This document shows positions 1-12,300 of a stretch of DNA of 64,000 nt, one piece after another. Where the stretch lies: contig CP154955.1 of the NCBI GenBank assembly GCA_039621445.1, forward strand, positions 60,977,564 through 61,041,563. Reading direction: 5' to 3'. Source of the DNA: Euglena gracilis. Its lineage: Eukaryota; Euglenida; Euglenophyceae; Euglenales. The notes under the pieces were generated by a model that did no database searches, had not been told where the DNA came from, and saw only the letters and a list, made by a program, of their open reading frames with translations. The translations under genes were made by a program, and so were the position numbers. Position 1 is the stretch's first letter. Each line of letters starts with the position of its first letter.

Positions 1-316
1 TTTTCGATAGGGCTGGCCCCCGTCTTGGCGTGCTGGAAGTAGAAGCCCAGCACGGCGATCATGGCCAGCCGGCCGTTCTTCAGCTCCTTCAGCTTGGCCT
101 CCTCGCTGGACCACTCGAACGGGTCGGCCCCCGGGTAGGCGATGTTGGCCACCTTGGGCTCCGGCTCCTCCCCCTCCTCCCAGGCGGGGAACCGGCCGTC
201 GTACCGCCACAGCTCGATGGGGCCCGTGGCCACGGCCAGCGCCAGCAGGAACGTGGTCAGCGTGATCGGGTCCGGGGTCTTGACGGCGTCGTACCACGCC
301 ACGCCGCGCGGCGGCA
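1..316 (-). CDS. LHC unit 5 exon B (cut by window edge)
   Basis: The first 316 of an expected 375 nt: MPPRG, middle helix, the acidic WEEGEE loop and helix III. The codons for the end of the unit and the linker lie outside the window. One substitution distinguishes it (GDIAYPG region reads VANIAYPG). Confidence 0.85.
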
Positions 317-3300
317 CACCCCAGCACGAGGTTATCAGGCGAGTGTGTCGCATCACAAAAAAAAGACATCATCATGACCTCCCTGAAAAAAATGCGACAC
401 GAAAAAAACACTAAAAAAAGCACAAATAAATGCAAAAAAAACACAAATCCTTCAGGAGCTCGCCAGGGACACTTTTCTACTGGACAGGACTGGGGAAAAT
501 TTTTGGCTCTGCCAAAGAAAATTTCTCATTTTTTTTGCATAAAAATGAGCATTTTGCGACCAATATACCAAAAATACAAAAATTGACAAAAATTTTGGTC
601 TCAGGGGAATATTGGGGCCAAAATGAAGAATTTTTTTCTAACCAAAATCCAAAAAATCGCCGGGGAAAAACACACACACAAAAAAAATTGTGTGTCAGGC
701 AGGGCTGATCACTCATGCTGAAGGCCGAAATCCTGTGGGCGACTTTGCGTGATTTACATGCAGGGGAAAAAAGTGGGATACCTGGTCGAGCGTGGAAATT
801 GTTTCCATCTTTTGGCCGCAATTCCAATGTTTAAAACAATGCCTGAAATTCTCTGCTTTGATCCCGGACATGCGCCATATGGTGGCTTGTGAAATACCCG
901 TCAGAAAGGCATCCAGTCATTTTCCTCGACCCCCTCCTCTTTCTTGACTCTAAAAAGTGCTCCGCACACGACAAGCTTAAATTTTCGACAAAGACGAATT
1001 TTAGACCGGGTCAGAAAAATGAAAAACCCAAATCAAGCACCAACGGTCACTGAGAAAAAAAAAGGCACCCACCTCAGGATAGGGTGCGACGTTCCTGAAA
1101 AATTCGGAAAGCCAGGGCGTGGCCAGCAGCTCCGGCACCAGCGCCCCGGCGAACGCCAGCATGGCCAGTCGGCCGTGGAACACCTCGGACACACGGAAGC
1201 GCTCCAGGGCGTTGGGGTTCTTGCCGAGGTTCAGCGGGTCGAAGCCGCGGTCCCCGACCAGCGTGTTGTTCAGGTGCTCCGGTGCCTTGACACCGGGGAT
1301 CCACAGCAGCCGCTCCGTGGAGGCGGCGGCCGGGGCCGGGGTGGGCCGCACCTTCTTGCCTGAAGGGAGGAGGTAGAAATGGAGCGTGTGATTTGTTTTT
1401 TGCCTTTTCACCACGATGATACACAAAATGGCTTTTGTACTTTTCGGCCAATTTTTGGTGATGCACATGTGGTGCCACACACAATTTTGGATATGATACA
1501 TATGGTACATAATTTCTTTTGGTGATGCACACCAGCTGAATTTCTGGAGCTTTCTTGAAACACCTAGAACATATATTGGACCTGGAAACTGCAAAACCCC
1601 TTTTGTTGCCGATGCCCATTTTTGTACTGTCAAATTGTTCGTTGGCCCTGAAATAGCAAAATACTTGTGTTACATCCCTGTGTGCGCAAATCGCCTTTGT
1701 TGTGCAAATGCTTTTTGTAAACAACTTCTCACAGGAGACCTCATGCACGTTCGTAGGAGGCCCTGGAGCCTCCTCAATTTTGCTCGAACGACATTCGAGG
1801 TGGTTCGAGGAGGATGTTTATGTCCTTCAGTTGCACTGAAGCTGTTTCAGCCCCCCCCCCCCGACGGAGGGGAGAGACAGAAAAAATGTTCGAGGAGGCA
1901 CGAGCTTGAAAGCCTACTCGAACCACCTCGAACATATGGTGGACCGTGAAACTGCAAGGAAAAATTAATGAATTTTAAACCAATTGCAACTTTTGTTGCC
2001 AATGCCCTTTTGTACACACTGTTTGAGGGCCCTAAAAAAGCAAAATCTCCTGTGTTACATATGCCCTGTGTGTGCAGATGCCGTTGCTGTAAGTTGCTGT
2101 AACTTTTGGACTTGCGGCAACTTTTCACAGAGGCCCCAGAACACCCGCATACTTGCACTTACTCCCCAACCCACCGACCAGGTTACAACCCAGGTGGTCG
2201 TGCGGCCAGGGAAGAAAAAACAACCCAATTTTTAAAACGACCTACAACCCCCGACCAGGAGGGTGGTTGTATGCAACCCCTCACCAGCAACTCCTGACCG
2301 AGGGTTGGTCAATGTTTGGTGGTCCGTGGGCAAAAGGGGGGAGACTCAAAATGCTCGAACTGCATTCGAGGAGGCTCGAGATCCTCCTCGAATGTCGTTT
2401 GAGCTCGTTCCAGGAGGCTCAAAAGCGGGTGGTCATTCACGGGAGGTTGGGTGGCCGGCGGTTGGGCCGCGGCCGGCCGCGGCCCAACCAAAACAGTGCT
2501 TTGGTTGGGCCGCGGCATGCCGCGGCCCAACCAAAAAAATTTTTTGGTTGGGCCGCGGCATGCCGTGGCCCAACCAGGAACGAATTTTAATGATAAAATT
2601 CTCCACTGGTTGGGCCGCGGCCCAACCAAAAATTTTTTTTGGTTGGGCCGCGGCCCAACCAGATTACCGTCAGAATTAGTTTGGTTGGGCCGCGGCCGAC
2701 CGTGACCCAACCCAAAAAAAGCAAAAGTTGGGTCGCGGTCGGCCGGCCCAACCCTAACCCTAACCCCAACCCCAACCTTAATCCTAACCCTAACCTTAAA
2801 CCTAACCCTAACTCTAACCCCCATCCGAGCATCAAATAACAAAATGTGTTGGCAACATACTCGGGGGCTAAGTCGTTTTTGTGGCTCACTTCGGCATAGG
2901 CGGGGGGGCTCCGCCCCCCCGCACCACCCCCTCAAATAACAAAATCCCTTCCATGTTGGCAATATACTTGGAGGGCTAAGTCCTTTTTGTGCAAATTTTG
3001 ACTTATATTGAAAATCCAATGGGGAGAGGTGCTTTTGGGTTTGCTGGGAACGTTGTAGAGACCAATCTAACAACGTTGAGCGGGAAATATTCTGCTGTTT
3101 GGACAAGAATCGTAACCCTAACCCTACTCCTTCAAATAACCTCATAAACTCTGTTTGGCCACAGTGAAACGCCATCATGAAAGCCTTTGCCAGCAATAAA
3201 AAAACTGAAAATTAAAAGAATTAAAAAAAGAATTAAAAAATAAATAAATAAACCAAAGAATAAATAAAAACAACCAAAAAAATAATAATAAACAAATATA

Positions 3301-6300
3301 AAAATAATAAAAAAACAAAAGAAAAGTCATGTAAAATGACATCAGGTGTGGGGGGGTGTGGGGGGGGGGGTGGCGGGCGTGTGCAGGGTCTGGGGCGTGA
3401 TAAATTGGCCCCTACAAGGTACCAGCTACCCCAAAGAGCCGCCCAACTAGGGTTAATACACATGGGGGGACCCTCGCTCGGTGCCTTCAGCGCCTCGCTC
3501 GGGTCCCCCCATGTTTTTAACCCTAGTTGGGCGGCTCTTTGGGTTCGCTGGGTACCTTGTAGAGACCAATCTAACAACGTTGAGCAGGAAATATTCTGCT
3601 GTTTGGATAAGGATCGTAACCCTAACCCTACTCCTCCAAATAACTTCATGAATTATTTTTGGCCACAGTGAAATACCATCAGGAAATTCTTTTGCAGTAA
3701 TAAAAAATAAAAAATAAAAAATAAGTGAAAAAAAATTAAACAATAAATAAATAGAACGGTGGTTTGCAGAACAGTGCTCGGACAGTCATGGGAGGTTGGG
3801 TCGCGGTCGGCCGCGGCCCAACCAAAAAATTAATTTGGTTGGGCCGCGGCATGCCGCGGCCCAACCAAATCGATTTTTTGGCGATAAAAAAATCGGTTGG
3901 TTGGGCCGCGGCCCAACCAAAAAAAAATTTGGTTGGGCCGCGGCCCACCCAAAAAAAAATTTGGATGGGCCGCGGCCCAACCCAGTTAAAAATTTGAAAG
4001 CCAAAATTCGCCGTGGTTGGGCCGCGGCATGCCGCGGCCCAACCAAAATTCTGTTTTGGTTGGGCGACGGCCGGCCGCGGCACCCACCTCCCACAGACCA
4101 ACCTCCCGTGACATCCCACCCCTCAAAAGCCTCCTTGAATGTTGTTCAAGTGGTTCGAGGAGGCTTAACAATGTTCTTGGAGGAATGCGCTCGAACATTT
4201 GAGGTTGAGCCTCTTCCCACGGCACCCCCTTGAACTGTAATGGACATTGCTCCAAGGAGTGCTTGCACACAAATTGGCAAAATAAACAACTGGTTCCTGT
4301 GGGCATACCGGCAGTGGCGAACATGGCGGTGGTGATGTTGGCGCCGTCGTTGATGAACGCGACCAGGTTCTCGATGGGGCTGGCCCCCGTCTTGGCGTGC
4401 TGGAAGTAGAAGCCCAGCACGGCGATCATGGCCAGCCGGCCGTTCTTCAGCTCCTTCAGCTTGGCCTCCTCGCTGGACCACTCGAACGGGTCGGCCCCCG
4501 GGTAGGCGATGTCGGCCACCTTGGGCTCCGGCTCCTCCCCCTCCTCCCAGGCGGGGAACCGGCCGTCGTACCGCCACAGCTCGATGGGGCCCGTGGCCAC
4601 GGCCAGCGCCAGCAGGAACGTGGTCAGCGTGATCGGGTCCGGGGTCTTGACGGCGTCGTACCACGCCACGCCGCGCGGCGGCACACCCCAGCGAGGCTTC
4701 ACGTGGGGTACCCCTTCACACGGCTTCACATGGAACAAAATGGTAATTGCTCCATAGCTGGCTTCTTTTTAAGACCCCCGGGGGTGGGGGTCCCCCCCAC
4801 CCACCCAGGGTGGCGCGGGACCCCCCCGGGGTGGGAGAGGCGGGGACCCCCCCAAAATCGGGCCCGTTAAAGGCAATTTCCAAAAATTTTCGGCGCTTCG
4901 CGCCGAAAAGGTATACCCAGCGCCTCCGGTGCGGGACCCCCCCCCAGGGGGGGTCCGGCCCGGACCCACCCACCCCCCCTCCCCCCGGGGGGGGGGGTCT
5001 GCTGACTTAAAAAGAAACCTTGCAACTTAATTTTTAAAAGCACCACTCCTCAAAGTGGGCTTCTGCTTAAAGACTCGGGGGAGGGTCCACTGGTTAGCCA
5101 TTTTGACAGACACCGGAAAAGATGGTGGACTTCCCCATGGCCATGGGGAGAGGGAGTCCGGCAAATCCAAAACATGCCTGCCAAACACACACGGGGTTGC
5201 TGGGCAAGGGCAAGAAAGTTGAAGTTGTGCTGGCTAGCCCGTGCGCCACCCCCCCCCCCATCAGGGGGGGGCTGGACCTGTGCTGGGCCGGGCTGGGCGA
5301 AAATTGCCACCCCCCCCCCCAAAAGGCCCTGCAAAACTCGGTGCTGAAACAAGTGAGCCACTGACATCCTGCCCCGCCCCCAAAAAACGCCTTGTTGGAG
5401 TGTGGCCAGCAGCTCCGGCACCAGCGCCCCGGCGAACGCCAGCATGGCCAGCCGGCCGTGGAACACCTCGGACACGCGGAAGCGCTCCAGGGCGTTGGGG
5501 TCCTTGCCGAGGTTCAGCGGGTCGAAGCCGCGGTCCCCGACCAGCGTGTTGTTCAGGTGCTCCGGGGCCTTGGCGCCGGGGATCCACAGCAGCCGCTCCG
5601 TGGAGGCGGCGGCCGGGGCCGGGGTGGGCCGCACCTTCTTGCCTGAAAGGAGAAAAGAAAACAAGCACCCAGAAATAATCAAGGTTGAAACCGTGTTGTG
5701 GCCAAATTGAGACCTGAAAAATCCGAAACCTTCACTCTACACTGGTTTCAGACGGGAGGTTTACGGTGAGACGAGGCGCCGCAGGAGGAGGCTATTGAGC
5801 ATGGCATTGCTTGAGCACCGTGGGGGGGGGTCCAGCTCTGCTCGGCTGGAACAAAATTGCTGGCTGACGGTCCACAACTTTAAACCCCTGGGGGGGGGGG
5901 CTATCAACTAATCCTTGGCATGACAGGGGGTGTCCATGCCTGTGCCCCTACCACCTTACCCCCCTGGAGGGGGGGGCAGGGCAGAACAGGAAAGCCTGGT
6001 GGGGGGGGGGGTCGACCCCCCATGAGGGGGTCGACACCCTCAACCACCACAGTGTTTTCGATTTCGGGAAAACGGGGATTTTGGCCGGAAATTTTTTTTG
6101 AAATTTTTGTTTGAAAAACGCACCCAAGACATGACTTTTTTTAAGGAAAACCACATTGTTTTTCACAAAAAATCTCAAAATTTCAGGGTAAAAAAATGGT
6201 AGTTTTTTGGAGGGGGATGAAAAAAACGAACTCATAGAAAATGAACCAAACTTTACTGCCATTTTTTCTCTTTGAAATTTTCTGGACTTTCAATGGCTTT

Positions 6301-9300
6301 TTTGCTTCAAAAACCTCTCAAAATCAAAATTTTGAGAAAATGTTGAATTTTTGGAAGGTGTGAAAAAATGGGGTTTTGGGTGGTTTTGGGGGGCCTCACA
6401 TATGGGTCAAAAAACACCCGGCGCCGAAGGCGCTGGAAAAAAAATTTTCGGGTCCAAAATTTGGTGCTCCCTAAAATACGGGAAGAGGTGGTGTGGGGGG
6501 GGTGGTCTACAGGGGGGGGGGAAAAATGCAACTTGGCCCTTCAAATTATGCAAGTCAAAAAAATGCAAAAAAATGCAAAAAAATGCAACTTGCATGAAAA
6601 CCTTGAGAAAAAGCTGGAATATGACAGAGCTTTGCTGCCTAAAATCAAAAAAAATTTCCAGGGCAAAATATTTTATGCAAAAAAACGCAAAAAAATGGAA
6701 AAAAAATCCAAACATATGCCAACCAACTACAAATTTTTTTTCAAGGGCAAAATATTTTATGCAAAAAATGCAAAAAAATGCAAAAAAATCCAAACATACG
6801 GCAACAACTGCAAAAAAATTTTCCAGGGCAAAATATTTTATGCAAAAAAATGCAAATTTCGGGAAAACCTGATTATGCAAAAAAAATGCAAATTATGCAA
6901 GTTGCATTTTTCCCCCCCCCTGTGGTCTACCAGGGTTTGATATAAAGACAGGTGGGGGGGGTCGGTCCGGGGAGGTGTGCTGTGGGAGGTTGGATCGAGT
7001 TTGGTTGGACCGTGGCCGGCCGCGGCCAGGCACCTATGGTCACTTCCCATTTTGGTGCTCTGGTCGGCCCTGGTCGGCCCTGGTCAGCAAATAGTCGGCC
7101 ATAGGTGGGGGTATCCGTCACAGAAAAAGTGTGAAGGGATGCAATGATTTTCTGAATTGTCTCGCCAAGATCAAATGGAAGTGCCCCATAAGGCCTCCAT
7201 TGGTCCCCAAAAGCCACCAAAATGACCTAATAACCAAAAACTACCCAAAAACGCCAACAAAATACACAAAGGATTGTGAAAAAAGACCAAAAATTACCAA
7301 AAGGGCGCAAAATGGCCAAAATGCCATAAAAAATGCTCAGATTGACCCAACTTAGCCCAATATTTGCCAAATCAGTGACAAATAGCCCCCAAATTAGCAA
7401 AAACTGATCCATAATGGCCAAAATGGGTGTAAAACTGGAGATTTGTGGGAAATTATCCAAAAATGGGTTTAATTCTTCAAAATGTACAAAAAAAATGCCA
7501 GCATCAGCCAGCAACACCCTGCATCGCCCAGCATCGGAACCCCACCTCTGGTCTCCAAAAATCCAGCATCACCCAGCATCGCCCTGCATCGCCCAGCATC
7601 ATCAGAGGTGTTTGTTCCAGAGGGAAAGCTGCCGAATTCCTTCATCCATTCCCCTTCGGTCGGCCAACCACATGCAAATCGGCCCTGGTCGGCCCTGGTC
7701 GGCCATAGGTGCCTGGCCGCGGCCGACCGCGGCAGACAGCTGTGGTTGGGGCCGCGGTCCAACCACGACCCAAAATTTCCATGCGTGGTTGGATGGTCAT
7801 TCGGCCGCGGCCTATCCGGCCGCCAACCACGGCAGGTCTGCAACCCTCTTGGAAAGGATCTGGCCGCGGCCACAAATTTTTCCAACCACGGGGTGGTGCA
7901 GTTGGAAATGGGCTGGCCGCGGCCGGCCGCGGTCAACGACGGCTTTTAGCCATTTCCAACCGTCAGCTACCTTCCCCCCCCCTTGTCTAAGAACCGGAAA
8001 AGATGGGTAAGAACCGGGGGGGGGGCGGGGTGCTTATTTTGCCAAAATATGGGTAAGAACCAGGGGGGTGGTGCTTAGACAAGGGGGAAAATTTTGACTG
8101 CAAAAAAAAAATCCGGCGCTTTGCGCCGAAAAAGAAAAAATCCCCTTATTTTGGACGTCCATTGTTGAACTTACACACATTTGGATGCAGAAATCAACAA
8201 TACCTCACCAAATCAGGTCTTAGAAGTTGCAGAAATTTCGAAATTTTTGAGAAATTTCCCTTAAAAATGCAAACAAAATAAACCTCCCCATGACGATGAC
8301 CTTTAAAAAGATGGGTAAGAACCAGGGGGGTGGTGCTTAGACAAGGGTGGTGCTTAGACAAGGGGGGGGGGAGGTACCACTGAGCAATTACCCGAGTGGT
8401 GCAGGATGCGGCTGCTGTAAACAGTTCACTCTGTGTGCGTGGGTTCAAAACCCACATTGCTTACTTTAGCAATTTTCACATGAATACCTTTTTAGATTAA
8501 TCAAAAAAGAGAGTGGTGTGGGATTCGAACCCACGGCACTGGATATTTCGCCTCTTGTTAACATGGGCCTGAACCATTCAGGTAACCACTCTGTGAGTGT
8601 CATACCCGTGTCTGCAAACGGGGAGGACCAATGAACATGTTCTTTTTCCCAAACACAAGGCATTTTTTTGTTTCTGAGCAGGCAGATAAGGGTGTACAGT
8701 AAGATTCTCCTGGGAAGGGGCTTGGGGGGGATGGGCGGTGGGGGGGTTTTGGGGCGGGGGTTGCAGGGGGGGGAGGGGGGGTTCGGTGGGGGGGAAGGGG
8801 AAAGCGAGTGTTTGCACCTCGGTCTTGAATTGCTCGTCAATCAGCAATGGCACATCCTTGTACCGACACACCCACAGCGCATACACCCACTCCCGCAGAA
8901 GCCTTTGGCTCGGCAACTGACTCTGCAGCTTCCGCACTAAAACACTACCATCCTCAGCTGCTCTCGCCGATGCATTTGCAAGCCAACATGCATAAAAAGA
9001 AAGGGGGGGTCCGGAGGGGTAAAAAACCAATCATGAAACAGGGATTATATGAAAATCCTTTAGAAATGCAAGCATTCTGCATCACGAGAGGCAGAAAACT
9101 CCCCCCTCCACCCTGTCCAAGCCTGAAATAACAAAACCCCTTCAGTGTTGGCAACATACTCGGGGGCTAAGTCGTTTTTTTTGGCTCACTTTGGCATAGG
9201 CGGGGGGGGGGCTCCGCCCCCCCCCCCCGCACCCCCCCTCAAACAACAAAATCCCTTCTACGTTGGCAACATACTTTGAGGGCTAAGTCCTTTTTGTGCG

Positions 9301-12300
9301 AAAATTTGATACAGGCGGGGGGGCTCCCCCCCGCACCCCCCCCCTCAAATAACAAAATCCCTTCTATGTTGGCAACATACTCGGGGGGTAAGTCGTTTTC
9401 CGGCTCACTTTGGCATGCGCATGGGGGGGGTGGCGGGGGTGGGGAAACCCCCCATGTGTATTAACCCTAGTTGGGCGGCTCTTTGGGTTCGCTGGGTACC
9501 TTGTAGAGACCAATCTAACAACGTTGAGCGGGAAATATTCTGCTGTTTGGACAAGAATCGTAACCCTAACCTACTCCTTCAAATAACCTCATAAACTCAA
9601 TTTGGCCACAGTGGAAAAAAAACTGCAATTTTAAAAAATCAAAAAAAAGATCAAAAAATTAAACCCAAAAATAATTAAAATAAAATAAATAATTAATTAA
9701 TGAAGTATTTATTTTTTAAAAAAACGAAATTAAAAATAAATAAATGAATTAATGCACAAAAATAAAAAAAAACTTAAAAAAACGGGCACCTGGAATCACG
9801 TGAGGTGTGGGGGGGGTGTGGGGGAGAGGTGTGAGGGGTGTGGGGGTGGCGGGGGTGGGGAAACTGGGGCGTGATAAATTGGCCCCTACAAGGTACCAGC
9901 TGCCCCAAACAGCCGCCCAACTAGGGTTAATACACATGGGGGGACCCTCGCTCGGCGCCTTCGGCGCCTCGCTCGGGTCCAACCATGTGTATTGACCCTA
10001 GTTGGGCGGCTCTTTGGGTTCGCTGGGTACCTTGTAGAGAGCAATCTAACAACGTTGAGCGGGAAATATTCTGCTGTTTGGACAAGAATCGTAACCCTAA
10101 CCCTACTCCTTCAAATAACCTCATAAACTCTATTTGGCCACAGTGGAAAAAAAACTGCAATTTTAAAAATCAAAAAAAAGATCAAAAAATTAAACCCAAA
10201 AATAATTAAAATAAAATAAATAATTAATTAATGAAGTATTTATTTTAAAAAAAACGAAATTAAAAATAAATAAATGAATTAATGCACAAAAATAAAAAAA
10301 ACTTAAAAAAACGGGCACCTGGAATCACGTGAGGTGTGGGTGGGGTATTGACCCTAGTTGGGCGGCTCTTTGGGTTCGCTGGGTACCTTGTAGAGAGCAA
10401 TCTAACAACGTTGAGCGGGAAATATTCTGCTGTTTGGACAAGAATTGTTCCCCTAACCCTACTCCTTCAAATAACCTCATAAACTCTTTTTGGCCACAGT
10501 GAAGAAAAAAAACTGCAATTTTAAAAAATTAAAAAAAAGATAAAAAAATTAAACCCAAAAATAAATAATTTATTAATAAAATATTTATTTTAAAAAAACG
10601 AAATTTCAAATAAATAAATGCATAAATGAACAAAAATAAAAAAACTAAAAAAACGGGCACGTGGAATCACGTGAAGTGCGGGGGGGGAGCCGTGGTTGGG
10701 GCCGCGGCCGCCAACCAAACTCCATCCAACCTCCCACAGCAACCACCCCGTCGGTCCGGACCCCCCTGGCAGGTGGGGGGGGGGGTGGTCCGGACCATGT
10801 ACGCCCTCCTTATATCAAACCCTGTGGTCGACCCCCGCCCCCACCCACTACCCTGGCTGTTCGGCCGATTCCCGTTCTGCCCTGGGGGATGGCCTGGGGG
10901 ATGGGGTGGGTGACACCCCTACCACCTACCTCATGTCTGCGGAGCTTCCCATACAACCCCGCCCCCGAGGGGGGTCCCCCCGAAAGCTGTCATCTGACAG
11001 GTTGGGGAGTGTCGGAGACACTGATAACTTCCTATACTGATAGAATGGCCGGTGACACGAACCCGAACAGTTTCCCGGGCGGGAAACCGTTGACAGGTTG
11101 TCAGGCATGACAATTTGCCGGGGGGATGGTTGGTGAGGTGAAATACAAAACAAAGCTGTCAATGGGTGTCAGCACACCGGCAGTGGCGAACATGGCGGTG
11201 GTGATGTTGGCGCCGTCGTTGATGAACGCGACCAGGTTCTCGATGGGACTGGCCCCCGTCTTGGCGTGCTGGAAGTAGAAGCCCAGCACGGCGGTCATGG
11301 CCAGCCGGCCATTCTTCAGCTCCTTCAGCTTGGCCTCCTCGCTGGACCACTCGAACGGGTCGGCCCCCGGGTAGGCGATGTCGGCCACCTTGGGCTCCGG
11401 CTCCTCCCCCTCCTCCCAGGCGGGGAACCGGCCGTCGTACCGCCACAGCTCGATGGGGCCCGTGGCCACGGCCAGCGCCAGCAGGAACGTGGTCAGCGTG
11501 ATCGGGTCCGGGGTCTTGACGGCGTCGTACCACGCCACGCCGCGCGGCGGCACACCCCAGCGAGGCTTCACATGGAACAAAAGGGCAATTGCTGCACACA
11601 CAGCACCTTGCAATTGTTGCACATCCCGGCCTGATGAAGCGGATCTGGTTGGTCACCCTGACATTTCGAGTGTGATGTCTTGTTTTGAGCGCGTTTTTAA
11701 GAGCGCATGCATTTTTCCTTAGGACAGCCCAAAAATGTGCCTGACCGAAACCAGGAACTACAGGGAAAACAAAGTGGACGTTCGACCCTTGGGGTTGCAA
11801 ATTTCAAATAGTCATGTTAAAAAATATCTCCTTGGAGAAACCCTCAAACATGAAGGGGGTTCACCCCCCCTCTTGCCCACCGACCTGGTTCCTGCAACCC
11901 CCAACCAGGCCTTGCTTCTGGCTAGCCAATCGGCTAGACACTGGAAAAAATGGACTAGCTGCACCCCCCTCCCCCGGGGGGGGGGGGGGGTCCGGTGGTC
12001 CTCCGGAACTGGAAAAAAAAATTTCCTCCGGCGCAGCGCCGGAGGAAAAATGAGGTTTTTAATAGGTTTTTGGCTGATTTTGTTCCAAAAATTCCCAAAA
12101 AAAATTTTCGGCGCTTTGCGCCGGTCACTGGAAAAATTTTCCACTAGCTAGCCCTGCTAGAAATCCCACTAGCCAATTTTGGACTAGCTGCAGTCCAGCC
12201 CCCCCCCCCCCCCCGGGGCAGGGTTCGATATAAGGACAGGTGGGGGGGGGGTGGTCCGGACTCCCCCTGCGGGCCAGGAGGGGGGGGGGTGACACCCCCC

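Larger units (their letters stand above)
1360..4308 (-). other. LHC intron (GT-AG) between units 4 and 5
   Basis: 2949 nt. It holds two GC-palindrome arrays (2440-2750, 3780-4090), degenerate CCCTAA repeats (2752-2825), the large inverted repeat around 3400-3560, and TCGAGGAGG-type inverted repeats (1756-1940, 2340-2420). Confidence 0.75.
5643..11177 (-). other. LHC intron (GT-AG) between units 3 and 4
   Basis: 5535 nt, the largest LHC intron. It contains three copies of a telomere-like-repeat module (9460-10660), two tRNA-like genes (8382-8592), GC palindromes (6985-7040, 7690-7930, 10686-10730), GCATCGCCCA minisatellite (7498-7605) and AT-rich ATGCAAAAAA repeats (6550-6900). I see no host coding exon. 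Confidence 0.75.

Noticed and set aside
2752-2825. A chromosome end
   Set aside because: CCCTAA units are few, degenerate and inside an LHC intron.
2309-3196. A 295-residue open frame with WLGRG and VGPRPNQ repeats
   Set aside because: It is translation of the GC palindrome satellite and telomere-like repeats, present on both strands.
4397-4870. Open frames on the plus strand across all LHC exons (start MLEVEAQHG or MSATLGSGS)
   Set aside because: They are antisense shadows of the GC-rich minus-strand exons and recur identically at every copy.
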